Source: Streptomyces liliifuscus
GTDB lineage: Bacteria > Actinomycetota > Actinomycetes > Streptomycetales > Streptomycetaceae
Assembly: GCF_016598615.1 (NCBI RefSeq)
Contig: NZ_CP066831.1
Span: 5,642,001 to 5,706,000 of the forward strand
DNA: 64,000 nt
Direction of reading: 5' to 3'
How positions within the stretch are numbered: the stretch's first letter is position 1; every line of letters begins with the position of its first letter. Both the position numbers and the translations under genes were made by a program. Under the pieces are notes generated by a model, which saw nothing but the letters and a program-made list of their open reading frames with translations, was not told the origin of the DNA and did no database searches. Of the stretch, positions 26,907-34,757 are shown in pieces.

Positions 26907-27962
26907 CTAGAAGTCCTTCTCCGGCCAGTCGAGCAGCCGCGCTCCGATGACCGCCGTCTGCAGTGTGTACCGGTGCACGGGATCGGCCGGATTCGCCCCG
27001 GTGAGCGTGTGGATGCGGTCCAGCCGGTAGGTGAGCGCGCGGACGCTGAGCGACAGCCGCCGGGCCGCCTCCGCGGCGACGCAGCCGGAGTCGAAGTACG
27101 CGGTGAGGGTGTCGAGCAGCGGCTCCGCCCCGCCGCGGGCCTGCCGCAGCGGCCCGAGCGCACTGAGGACCAGGTCGGCCATGGCCTGCCGGTCCCGGGT
27201 GAGCACGGGGTAGACGAGAAGGTCGGCGGCGCGCAGCACGGGTGTGTCGAACTCCAGGCGGTCGGCCAGGTCGAGGGCGTTCAGCGCCTCCTCGTACGAC
27301 TGGACGACCCCGCCGGGCCCCGGCTGGGACCGGCCGATGGCGACGCGCCCGCCGTCGGTGGCCGCGTACGCCTGCTTGGCGAAGAAGTCGAGCACGTCGT
27401 CCTGGTCGCCGGGCGCGATGCACACCAGACGCCCGTCCTTGGTGGTCACGAGGATGCTGCGGTCGCCGAACCTGCTGATCAGGGAGCGCTCCACATCGCG
27501 GGGCACGGCGTCCCCCTCGTCGTACGCGGTCTGCCCCTGGGCGACGGCGACGGCGTGCGCGTGCGAGAGGCGCAGCCCGAAGCGTTCGGCGCGTTCGGCC
27601 AGCAGACCGAGGTCGCTGCGGCCGTGCAGGAGGTCGTCGATGAACTCGCGCCGGGCGGCCTCCTCCTGGCGTACGGCGAGGAGCTGGGCCCGCTCGTAGC
27701 CCTCGGCGAAGGCGTCGACGGCCTGTTCGACGGCGGCGAGTGTGCTCTCGCCCGCCGTGGCGGGCCAGTGGACGCGGGCGGCGGCCAGGTGGGCGCCGAC
27801 AAGGGCGCGCAGTCCGTATCCGGCCTCGGCGGCCCGCTCGCCGAGGGCCCGGCGGGAGTCGAGTTCGTCGCGGGTCAGCCGGCGGCCGGTCGCGGAGGCG
27901 TCCGCGAGGATGCGCGCATACCCCTCCAAATACTCCTCGGGTATGTCCCGCCCCGCCGCCAT
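26907..27962 (-). CDS. PucR/CdaR-type transcriptional regulator
   Basis: About 351 residues from ATG 27962 (MAAGRDIPEEYLEGYARILA). GTG 27968 and a longer frame from 28067 are also possible. The N-terminal 150 residues are helical (LRALVGAHLAAARVHWPATA) and the middle resembles the GGDEF-like domain of CdaR proteins (HAHAVAVAQGQTAYDEGDAV). The C-terminus is the PucR helix-turn-helix (LLDTLTAYFDSGCVAAEAAR, RLSLSVRALTYRLDRIHTLT). PucR-type proteins act as activators in nitrogen, amino-acid and fatty-acid metabolism. A large inverted repeat of 43-bp arms lies about 330 bp upstream, a possible binding region. It converges with the kinase gene. Confidence 0.87.
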   Translation of the reverse strand: MAAGRDIPEEYLEGYARILADASATGRRLTRDELDSRRALGERAAEAGYGLRALVGAHLAAARVHWPATAGESTLAAVEQAVDAFAEGYERAQLLAVRQEEAARREFIDDLLHGRSDLGLLAERAERFGLRLSHAHAVAVAQGQTAYDEGDAVPRDVERSLISRFGDRSILVTTKDGRLVCIAPGDQDDVLDFFAKQAYAATDGGRVAIGRSQPGPGGVVQSYEEALNALDLADRLEFDTPVLRAADLLVYPVLTRDRQAMADLVLSALGPLRQARGGAEPLLDTLTAYFDSGCVAAEAARRLSLSVRALTYRLDRIHTLTGANPADPVHRYTLQTAVIGARLLDWPEKDF

Positions 27963-28187
27963 CCGCACCCCCGTCTTCCTGATGAGCCGTTGTCGCCTTT
28001 CTAGCGCATATGGGCCGAGCACGGTCCCGTGGGGGACGGGCTCGCTGCCGGAACACGGCAGGTCCATGCGTGATCTTGGCTCCCCTCACCACGGAGGGCG
28101 TTCGGAGGACGTTGCGGAGGAGGCTCGGAGAAGGCCGGAGGAAGTTCGGAGCCGGTTCGGCGGAAGTTCGGTGAGAGGCAAGAGATG

Positions 28188-28236
28188 GGGCCCCGGTGCC
28201 GGTCGTCTCACGACGTTGTGTCCGGCACCGGGGCCC
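28188..28236. terminator. Strong perfect hairpin between divergent genes
   Basis: GGGCCCCGGTGCCGG at 28188-28202 pairs perfectly with CCGGCACCGGGGCCC at 28222-28236 around a 19-nt loop, followed by TTATCC. It sits between divergent genes, where a terminator for either is not expected. It may insulate the upstream inverted repeat, end an unseen short transcript or be a regulatory RNA structure. Confidence 0.55.
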
Positions 28237-28296
28237 TTATCCGTCCCCCGTGCTCCCCGTTTCTGCCGGACCATCGTGACCCGGGACGGGAGTCCG

Positions 28297-28430
28297 GCGC
28301 ATTGCCGGTTTCCGGCAATCTTTACGCGTTCTTGATGCCGGAGGGCGGCGCAGCGCTCGAACACGAGTCCGCGTACGGTGTCGGCACGGCGTCAAGAACG
28401 CATAAAGACTGCCAGGTCACGGCAATGTGC
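28297..28430. promoter_or_regulatory. Large imperfect inverted repeat (43-bp arms), probable twin operator
   Basis: The arm at 28297-28339 and the reverse complement of 28388-28430 share about 35 of 43 positions, separated by 48 bp. The common parts are GCNCATTGCC, GGCA and TCTTTAYGCGTTCTTGAYGCC. The left arm itself contains the perfect dyad ATTGCCGG-TTT-CCGGCAAT. It occupies the 536-bp gap between the PucR gene and the NfeD/flotillin operon. No gene is convincing in that gap. Confidence 0.6.
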
Positions 28431-28498
28431 ACACGTGTACGAAGCTGGCACAATGCCCGATGATCGAGGTGACCGGCGCAGGTGGGGGAGGTGGACCG

Positions 28499-29014
28499 GT
28501 GACTCTGTTTCTCGGTCTCGGCATCGCGGGGATCGTCCTGCTGGTCCTGACGCTGGTCTTCGACGGCGTTCTCGAAGGGCTTTTCGGCGGGACCAGTTTT
28601 CTGGACGGGCTCTTCGACGGCCTGCTCTCGCTGCCGGTCATTGCCGGGTTCGTCTCGATGCTCGGCTTCGGCGGGGCGCTGGTGCTCGGCACGACCGGGC
28701 TCGGCGCCGGGCCCGCCACCGCGGTGGGCATCGGCGCGGGCGCCGGGGCGGGCTGGCTGACCTGGCGGTTCAGCCGGGCCCTGATGCGGGACGAGCCGTC
28801 CGCCACTCCGCGCGGCACCGACCTCGTGGGCAGTTCTGGTTCGGTCGTCACACCGATCCCGGCCGAGGGCTACGGAGAGGTGCTCGTGTATCTCGCGGGC
28901 CAGCCGGTGAAGCTGGCGGCGAAGAGCCCCGAGCCGGTGGCCCGGGGCGCCGAGATCTGGGTCGAGGAGTCGCTGTCACCGACATCGGTGGCGGTCAGGC
29001 CGGTCCAGCGCTGA
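28499..29014 (+). CDS. NfeD-like membrane protein (flotillin partner)
   Basis: 171 residues from GTG 28499, preceded by GGGGGAGG; ATG 28460 is an alternative. Several membrane segments follow one another (VTLFLGLGIAGIVLLVLTLV; LPVIAGFVSMLGFGGALVLG; a Gly/Ala-rich third). The soluble C-terminal part is a small beta barrel of NfeD/OB type (GSVVTPIPAEGYGEVLVYLA; VARGAEIWVEE). NfeD proteins of the YuaF class pair with flotillins, and a flotillin gene follows after a 109-bp gap. The pair probably organises membrane microdomains under envelope stress. Confidence 0.78.
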   Translation: MTLFLGLGIAGIVLLVLTLVFDGVLEGLFGGTSFLDGLFDGLLSLPVIAGFVSMLGFGGALVLGTTGLGAGPATAVGIGAGAGAGWLTWRFSRALMRDEPSATPRGTDLVGSSGSVVTPIPAEGYGEVLVYLAGQPVKLAAKSPEPVARGAEIWVEESLSPTSVAVRPVQR

Positions 29015-29030
29015 AGCCCTGTCTGTTCTG

Positions 29031-29087
29031 CAGTCCGTACTGTCCGTACCTCCCATACGGCCCGTACCACCCGTACCACTCGTACCG
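29031..29087. repeat. Short-period CCGTACC direct repeats
   Basis: About six units of (C)CCGTAC(C) spaced 9-10 bp apart fill the gap between the NfeD-like and flotillin genes. A spacing near one DNA turn could present repeated sites on one face of the helix. It could equally be slippage-derived. Confidence 0.55.
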
Positions 29088-29123
29088 ATCTGCCGCCTGG
29101 GGGGTGGCAGGGGGGAATCCACC

Positions 29124-30542
29124 ATGAGTCCAGTTCTCGTCGCGGTCGTGGGAGTCGTCGTACTCCTCGTGCTGCTCGCGCTCGTCGTCGTCACCCGTTA
29201 CAAGGTGGCCGGGCCCAGCCAGGCGTTCATCGTCACCGGCCGGCGCGGCAAGAAGTCCACCGACCCGGACACCGGCCGGGTGTTCACCGACAACAGCGGC
29301 CAGAAGGTCGTGGTCGGCGGCGGTGTCTTCGTCGTGCCGTTCGTCCAGCAGAAGTTCACCCTGGACCTGTCCTCGCGGCACATCCCGATCTCGGTGCGCG
29401 GCGCGGTCACGCTGCGTGGCGTCAAGGCGAACCTCGAAGGTGTCGCCATCGTCAAGGTCGGCGGCACCGAGGACTCCATCCGCGCCGCGGCCCAGCGGTT
29501 CCTGATGCAGCAGGACGGCATCGTCGGCTTCACCCAGGAGGTGCTGTCCGGCGCGCTGCGTTCCATCGTGGGCCGGATGTCGGTGGAGGACATCATCCGG
29601 GACCGTGCCGCGTTCGCCGGGCAGGTCGCGGAGGAGGCCGAGGCGAGCCTGTCCGGGCAGGGCCTGGTGCTCGACGCCTTCCAGATCCAGGACATCACCA
29701 CCGAGGGCTCCTACCTGGAGGACCTCGGCCGGCCCGAGGCCGCCCGTGCCAAGCAGGAGGCCGACATCGCCGAGGCGGTGGCCCGGCGCGCCGCCGAGCA
29801 GGCCCGGCTGAAGGCCGAGGAGGAGATCGCGATCGCCCAGCGGACGTTCGCCCTCAAGACGGCGGAGATCAAGGCCGAGACGGACGAGGCGGCGGCCCGT
29901 GCCGCGGCGGCCGGTCCGCTGGCCGAGGCCGCCCGCTCGCAGGAGGTCCTCGCCGAGCAGGAGAAGGTCGCCCAGCGGCAGGCCGCGCTGACCGACCGCG
30001 AACTGGACACCAAGGTCCGCAAGCCCGCCGACGCCGCCCGCTACCAGGCCGAGCAGGAGGCCGAGGCCCGGCGTATCGCCCAGGTCAAGGAGGCCGAGGC
30101 GGACGCTCAGCGGTCCAGGCTGACCGGTGAGGGCGAGAAGGCCCACCGCGCGGCGCTCGCCGACGCCGTACGCATCGAGGGTGAGGCGGAGGCCGCGGCG
30201 ATCGGGGCGAAGGGGGCGGCCGAGGCCGAGGCCATGCGGAAGAAGGCCGACGCGTTCGCCCAGTACGGCGACGCGGCCGTGCTGCAGATGCTTGTCGAGG
30301 TGCTGCCGCAGGTTGTCGCCAAGGCGTCCGAGCCGCTCAGCGCCATCGACAAGATGACGGTGATCTCCACGGATGGGGCGAGCCAGTTGTCGCGCACCGT
30401 CGCGGACAACGTCGCCCAAGGGGTTGAACTCCTCAGCTCCACTACGGGGGTTGACCTTGCGGAGCTTCTCAAGAGCATCACTGCGCCGAAGTCGGGTGCG
30501 GTCGCGGTGGAGGCCAACGGGAAGATCGAAGTGAGTGAGTGA
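29124..30542 (+). CDS. Flotillin/SPFH-domain protein
   Basis: 472 residues from ATG 29124. An N-terminal membrane anchor (VAVVGVVVLLVLLALVVVT) is followed by the SPFH/PHB domain at about 30-190 (GPSQAFIVTGRRGKKSTD; FVQQKFTLDLSSRHIPISV). A long Ala/Glu/Lys/Arg coiled-coil flotillin region runs about 200-400, with EA repeats such as AEAVARRAAEQARLKAEEEI. A C-terminal part has LQMLVEVLPQVVAKASEPLS. It matches FloT of B. subtilis in length and architecture. Flotillins scaffold functional membrane microdomains and affect fluidity, secretion and signalling. Co-occurrence with an NfeD-like gene supports the call. Confidence 0.92.
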   Translation: MSPVLVAVVGVVVLLVLLALVVVTRYKVAGPSQAFIVTGRRGKKSTDPDTGRVFTDNSGQKVVVGGGVFVVPFVQQKFTLDLSSRHIPISVRGAVTLRGVKANLEGVAIVKVGGTEDSIRAAAQRFLMQQDGIVGFTQEVLSGALRSIVGRMSVEDIIRDRAAFAGQVAEEAEASLSGQGLVLDAFQIQDITTEGSYLEDLGRPEAARAKQEADIAEAVARRAAEQARLKAEEEIAIAQRTFALKTAEIKAETDEAAARAAAAGPLAEAARSQEVLAEQEKVAQRQAALTDRELDTKVRKPADAARYQAEQEAEARRIAQVKEAEADAQRSRLTGEGEKAHRAALADAVRIEGEAEAAAIGAKGAAEAEAMRKKADAFAQYGDAAVLQMLVEVLPQVVAKASEPLSAIDKMTVISTDGASQLSRTVADNVAQGVELLSSTTGVDLAELLKSITAPKSGAVAVEANGKIEVSE

Positions 30543-30559
30543 CTGACGGTTCGGTTTTA

Positions 30560-30685
30560 GTTCGGCTGCGGGTGCGTGGGGGCTGGTCGCGCAGTTCCCC
30601 GCGCCCCTGAAAAGCGGGGCTGCGCCCCTGGCTTTTCGTCTTTCAGGGGCGCGGGGAACTGCGCGGTCAACCCCCACCGGGCTGC
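30560..30685. repeat. Dispersed palindromic repeat, mirrored doublet
   Basis: A forward copy (GGTCGCGCAGTTCCCCGCG near 30584) faces an inverted copy (GCGCGGGGAACTGCGCGGTC near 30650), with a short GC hairpin between. Together they form a palindrome of about 110 bp after the flotillin gene. It could act as a terminator. Confidence 0.9.
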
Positions 30686-30763
30686 AGACGAGGCCGTTTC
30701 GCAGGTCGCCGTAGGGTGAACGCACAGCGAGATCGATGCCGGACGCCGGACAGGGGACCAGTC

Positions 30764-31249
30764 ATGGGCACTCCACGCCTGAGCAGTACGCCGTTGCCGG
30801 GAATCGGTGTGCGGTACGACCTGACGACGCGAGAACAGCGCCGCCTGTCGGTGGTCGCGCACCGGGACGGCGGCCGGACCCTGAGCGCGTACCGGACGGA
30901 CGACCCGGACGCCTGCGCCCTCTCCGTGCGGCTCTCCGCGGGAGAATCGGCGGCGCTCATCGACGCGTTGATGCCCGCGCACCACAGCCCGAACCTGCTC
31001 TCCACCACCGAACTGGGCCTCGTGGCCGAGCGGATCGAGCTGTCCTCGGTCTCGCACTGGAACGGGCGTGTCCTCGGTGACACCCGGATGCGCACCGAGA
31101 CGGGAGCTTCCATCGTGGCCGTGCTGCGGCGGGCCGAGGCCATTCCGTCCCCCACGCCGGACTTCCGGCTGGCCGGCGGCGACACCCTCATCGTGATCGG
31201 CACCCGCGAGGGCGTCGAGACGGCCGCCGCGATACTCGGAAGGGAGTGA
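30764..31249 (+). CDS. KhtT-like regulatory subunit of a cation/proton antiporter
   Basis: 161 residues from ATG 30764. The N-terminal part (PLPGIGVRYDLTTREQRRLS) matches KhtT-type regulators. The C-terminal 75 residues are an RCK_C/TrkA_C domain (SVSHWNGRVLGDTRMRTETG; AIPSPTPDFRLAGGDTLIVI). In B. subtilis KhtT controls the K+/H+ antiporter KhtU, with nucleotides and pH as signals. The stop overlaps the antiporter start (GTGA), so both products are made together as a membrane-associated complex. Confidence 0.88.
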   Translation: MGTPRLSSTPLPGIGVRYDLTTREQRRLSVVAHRDGGRTLSAYRTDDPDACALSVRLSAGESAALIDALMPAHHSPNLLSTTELGLVAERIELSSVSHWNGRVLGDTRMRTETGASIVAVLRRAEAIPSPTPDFRLAGGDTLIVIGTREGVETAAAILGRE

Positions 31250-32493
31250 GCGCAGTGCACTCGTCCGCGACGTTCCTGATCGAGTTCGGTGCGATCATCC
31301 TGGGTCTTGGGCTGCTCGGCCGGTTCGCCGGGCGGTTCCAGTTCTCCCCCATACCCCTCTATCTGCTGGCCGGGCTCGCGTTCGGTGAGGGCGGGCTGCT
31401 GCCACTGGGCACCAGCGAGGAGTTCGTCGCGATCGGCGCCGAGATCGGCGTCATCCTGCTGCTGCTCATGCTCGGCCTCGAATACACCGCCACCGACCTG
31501 GTCTCCAACCTCAAGACCCAGTACCCCGCCGGCCTGGTGGACGCCGCCCTGAACGCCCTGCCCGGCGCGGCGATGGCGCTGCTGCTGGGCTGGGGCCCGG
31601 TCGCCGCCGTCGTTCTGGCCGGGGTCACCTGGATCTCCTCCTCCGGTGTCATCGCCAAGGTCCTGGGCGACCTGGGCCGGCTCGGCAACCGCGAGACCCC
31701 GGTGATCCTGAGCATCCTGGTCCTGGAAGACCTCTCCATGGCCGTCTACCTGCCCATCATCACCGCCCTGCTGGCCGGCGCCGGCCTCGCCGCGGGCAGC
31801 GCCACCCTGGCCATCGCGCTCGGCGTGGCCGGCCTGGTGCTGGTGGTCGCGGTGCGCTACGGACGCCACCTGTCCCGCTTCGTCTCCAGCGACGACCCCG
31901 AGAAACTGCTGCTGGTCGTGCTCGGCCTGACCCTGCTGGTCGCGGGCGTCGCGCAGCAGCTGCAGGTCTCCGCGGCGGTCGGCGCGTTCCTGGTGGGCAT
32001 CGCGCTGTCCGGGGAGGTCGCCGAGGGCGCGCACGGGCTGCTGTCCCCGCTGCGGGACCTGTTCGCCGCGGTGTTCTTCGTCTTCTTCGGCCTGCACACC
32101 GACCCCGCCAGCATCCCGCCGGTGCTGCTGCCCGCCCTCGCACTGGCCCTCGTCACCGCCGGCACGAAGATCGCCACCGGGTACTGGGCCGCGAAGCGGG
32201 CCGGGATCTCCGCCAAGGGCCGCTGGCGGGCCGGCGGCACGCTGGTCGCCCGCGGCGAGTTCTCCATCGTCATCGCCGGACTCGCCGTCACCTCCGGCAT
32301 CGAACCCCGACTCGGCCCCCTCGCCACCGCCTACGTCCTCATCCTCGTCATCATCGGCCCCCTCACCGCCCGCTACACCGAACCGGTGGCCACCCGCCTC
32401 ACCACCCGCCACCGACAGCCCACCATCCCGGCCGCCGACACGCCCCAGGACCGGGACCTGGTCCCAAGCCCCGACACCCCCATCGACACGTAA
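31246..32493 (+). CDS. KhtU-like CPA2 cation/proton antiporter
   Basis: 415 residues from GTG 31246. There are about twelve membrane helices, e.g. FLIEFGAIILGLGLLGRFAG, EIGVILLLLMLGLEYTATDL and LVVLGLTLLVAGVAQQLQVS. The last shows the discontinuous CPA2 helix before AAVGAFLVGIALSGEVAEGA. FAAVFFVFFGLHTDPASIP is the conserved sixth-to-eighth helix region. It works with the KhtT-like subunit as a K+(Na+)/H+ antiporter in pH or osmotic homeostasis. The C-terminal tail is short and lacks an RCK domain, as expected when the regulator is separate. Confidence 0.92.
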   Translation: MSAVHSSATFLIEFGAIILGLGLLGRFAGRFQFSPIPLYLLAGLAFGEGGLLPLGTSEEFVAIGAEIGVILLLLMLGLEYTATDLVSNLKTQYPAGLVDAALNALPGAAMALLLGWGPVAAVVLAGVTWISSSGVIAKVLGDLGRLGNRETPVILSILVLEDLSMAVYLPIITALLAGAGLAAGSATLAIALGVAGLVLVVAVRYGRHLSRFVSSDDPEKLLLVVLGLTLLVAGVAQQLQVSAAVGAFLVGIALSGEVAEGAHGLLSPLRDLFAAVFFVFFGLHTDPASIPPVLLPALALALVTAGTKIATGYWAAKRAGISAKGRWRAGGTLVARGEFSIVIAGLAVTSGIEPRLGPLATAYVLILVIIGPLTARYTEPVATRLTTRHRQPTIPAADTPQDRDLVPSPDTPIDT

Positions 32494-32514
32494 CCCACCG
32501 GGGGGTTGGCTTGC

Positions 32515-32660
32515 AGCCTGCGGGTGAGTGGGGGCTGGTCGCGCAGTTCCCCGCGCCCCTTAGAAGCAGGGGCTACCGCCCCCTCAAGGACAAAAGCCGG
32601 GGCGCAGGCCCGCTTTTAGGGGCGCGGGGAACTGCGCGACCAGCCCCCTCCGGACCCGCA
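32515..32660. repeat. Dispersed palindromic repeat, second mirrored doublet
   Basis: GGGGCTGGTCGCGCAGTTCC near 32530 and its mirror GGAACTGCGCGACCAGCCCC ending near 32647 are perfect 20-bp end repeats, enclosing a roughly 75-bp GC-rich middle. This is the most complete element in the window, 196 bp of otherwise gene-free DNA. Confidence 0.92.
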
Positions 32661-32689
32661 CCCGACAACGCACCGGACTGGCCGTCGGG

Positions 32690-33136
32690 CTACCGAAGGC
32701 TCGCCACGGGGCACCCGAACGCCCCCGTCAACACCCGTCGCTGGTGGTCCGTGAGGGTGTTGAGGAAGATCACCGCGTCCGCTCCGGAGACCTCACGCAG
32801 CGCGGCCACCTCGCGGGTCTTGCCGGAGCCGAGCAGGGTCCGGGAGGAGTACGGGACGGTCATCCTCTTCACCCCGCCGTCCGAGACGCCACGGCGCTGA
32901 ACGACCCGGCCCACGACCCGGGCACCGCGTTCCGTCAGATCGGCGGCCGCAGCGTCCATGCGTACGGCGAAGTCCTTCTGCTTGGCGGAGAAGTAGCCCA
33001 CGAGCACGACATCGGCCCCCGCGAGATCCGGGCCGGGAGGGCTCGCCGAGGTCCCGGCCGGCCGGGAACCCCGGCGGGCGGACGGTCTGCGGTCGCGCCT
33101 TCGGTGCTGGTGCACGGCCTCACCGTAGGCAACCAC
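32690..33136 (-). CDS. Stand-alone HflX N-terminal-domain-like protein
   Basis: 148 residues; GTG 33136 is the most upstream start and has no strong ribosome site. After a basic, Pro-rich leader of about 40 residues the sequence resembles the N-terminal domain of the ribosome-associated GTPase HflX. It reads ADVVLVGYFSAKQKDF, then RGARVVGRVVQRRGVSDGG, SSRTLLGSGKTREVAALREV and SGADAVIFLNTLTDHQRRVL. HflX normally continues with a coiled coil and GTPase domain; none is encoded here. It may compete with or assist HflX at the ribosome, or be a decayed gene. The frame is intact and conserved motifs are clear, so I treat it as a gene. Confidence 0.68.
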   Translation of the reverse strand: MVAYGEAVHQHRRRDRRPSARRGSRPAGTSASPPGPDLAGADVVLVGYFSAKQKDFAVRMDAAAADLTERGARVVGRVVQRRGVSDGGVKRMTVPYSSRTLLGSGKTREVAALREVSGADAVIFLNTLTDHQRRVLTGAFGCPVASLR

Positions 33137-33285
33137 GTCCCCGCGGCGACACGCCTTTTCCGCGAGCGGGGCCGCATCCCGTCGCTCCCGGCGCGCTACT
33201 TTGCGATTCCTTTACACTGGGTGGGACGTGTCCGTCAGGGCACGTCATACGACCTTGAGTGCGAGTAAGGAGCGAAGGTTCCGCG

Positions 33286-33363
33286 ATGGGTGAACCTCCC
33301 AGTACCAGCCGTGCCATTCCCGGCCCGAGACATACGCGTGACGGGGCGGGGGTGGCACGGTGA
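33286..33363 (+). CDS. 25-aa putative leader peptide of the CorC operon
   Basis: ATG 33286 follows AAGGAG (33267-33272, 13 nt away) and the frame ends at TGA 33361-33363, overlapping the GTG start of the CorC-like gene. The peptide is MGEPPSTSRAIPGPRHTRDG plus five residues, with no recognisable domain. The overlap would allow translational coupling. It could be chance in high-GC DNA. Confidence 0.35.
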   Translation: MGEPPSTSRAIPGPRHTRDGAGVAR

Positions 33364-34757
33364 CCGAGATCCTGCTGCTCCTGCTCGCCCTGCTGCTCAC
33401 GCTCGCCTGTGCAGTGTTCGTGGCGGCCGAGTTCTCGCTGACCACCGTCGAGCGCGGTGACCTGGAGCGGGCCGCAGAGGCGGGCGAGCGGGGCGCCGAA
33501 GGCGCGCTGAAGGCCGTGCGGCGGCTGACCCTCCAGCTGTCCGGTGCCCAGCTGGGCATCACCGTCACCTCGCTGGTGATCGGCATGCTCGCCGAGCCGT
33601 CGCTCGCCACGCTGCTGAAGGGCCCGCTGGAGTCGGCCGGCCTGGGCGGCGCCGCCTCCACCGTGGCGACCGTGCTCGGTGTGGTCGTCTCCACCGTCGT
33701 CCTGATGGTGATCGGCGAGCTGGTGCCGAAGAACTGGGCGATCTCGCGCCCGCTGGCCGTCGCCAAGGTCGTCGCGGGCCCGCAGCGCGGGTTCACGGCC
33801 GCGTTCGGCCCGTTCATCCATCACCTCAACGACACCGCGAACCGTTTCGTGCGCCGCATGGGCCTGGAGCCCGCCGAGGAGCTGGCCTCAGCGCGCGGCC
33901 CCGAGGAGCTCGTCGCGCTGGCCCAGCACTCGGCCGCCCAGGGAGCCCTGGAGCCGGACTCGGCTGAGCTCTTCGTCCGCACGCTGCACCTGAGCGAGCT
34001 GACCGCGGAGAACGTGATGACCCCGCGCGTCGACGTACGGGCGCTGGAGTCGCGTGCCACGGCCGCCGACGCCGCCAACCTCACCCACGCGACCGGGCTG
34101 TCCCGCTTCCCGGTCTATCGCGACAGCCTCGACGAGGTCGTCGGCTCGGTCCACATCCGTGACGTACTGGCCCTGGAGCCGGACAAGCGGGCCGTCACGC
34201 CCGTCACCGAGCTGGCCACGGCCCCGCTGCTTGTGCCCGACAGCCTGCCCGCCGACCGCCTCCTGGAGCGGATGCGGGCGAGCCGAACCATGGCCGTCGT
34301 CATCGACGAGTACGGCGGCACGGCCGGCGTCGCGACGGTCGAGGACATCGTGGAGGAGGTCGTCGGCGAGGTCCGCGACGAGCACGACCCCGTCGAGGTG
34401 CCCGACCTGCTGCCCGCCCCCGCGTCGGCCGACGGCCGCGCGGTCTGGGAGGCGGACGGGGGTGTACGGATCGACGAGCTCGCCGGGATAGGCCTGCGGG
34501 CGCCGGAGGGTCCGTACGAGACCGTCGCAGGACTGGTCGCCACGCGGCTCGCCCGGATCCCGGCCGAGGGCGACGCGCTGGACCTCGACGGCTGGCGCCT
34601 CGACGTCCTGGACGTGGAGCACCACCGCGCCGACCGCGTCCGCATCACCGAACCGGCCCGCGACTCGGCTCGCGACTTGGCTCGCGGCTCGGTCCACGGG
34701 TCCGTTCCCGACTCGGCCCATGACTCGTCCCGTCAGATCGTGGAGGAGTCCCGATGA
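33360..34757 (+). CDS. CorC/HlyC-family membrane protein (DUF21-CBS)
   Basis: 465 residues from GTG 33360. The DUF21 membrane domain at about 1-190 begins EILLLLLALLLTLACAVFVA and carries AAEFSLTTVERGDLERAAEA and QLGITVTSLVIGMLAEPSLA. Two CBS domains follow (LTAENVMTPRVDVRALESRA; MAVVIDEYGGTAGVATVEDI) and then a CorC_HlyC transporter-associated domain. The C-terminal tail has ARDSARDLARGSVHGSVPDS, a slippage-type repeat. Relatives take part in Mg2+ or Co2+ export/resistance and are often called hemolysins without evidence. ATGA overlap with a second paralogue suggests they form a heteromer. Confidence 0.9.
   Translation: MTEILLLLLALLLTLACAVFVAAEFSLTTVERGDLERAAEAGERGAEGALKAVRRLTLQLSGAQLGITVTSLVIGMLAEPSLATLLKGPLESAGLGGAASTVATVLGVVVSTVVLMVIGELVPKNWAISRPLAVAKVVAGPQRGFTAAFGPFIHHLNDTANRFVRRMGLEPAEELASARGPEELVALAQHSAAQGALEPDSAELFVRTLHLSELTAENVMTPRVDVRALESRATAADAANLTHATGLSRFPVYRDSLDEVVGSVHIRDVLALEPDKRAVTPVTELATAPLLVPDSLPADRLLERMRASRTMAVVIDEYGGTAGVATVEDIVEEVVGEVRDEHDPVEVPDLLPAPASADGRAVWEADGGVRIDELAGIGLRAPEGPYETVAGLVATRLARIPAEGDALDLDGWRLDVLDVEHHRADRVRITEPARDSARDLARGSVHGSVPDSAHDSSRQIVEESR

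Noticed and set aside
28086..28463. Two short frames reading outward through the 28.3-kb inverted repeat, encoding similar peptides (RQERIKTAR-type)
   Set aside because: Similarity follows from the DNA repeat itself; no ribosome site, and downstream sequences do not agree. Treated as a regulatory element instead.
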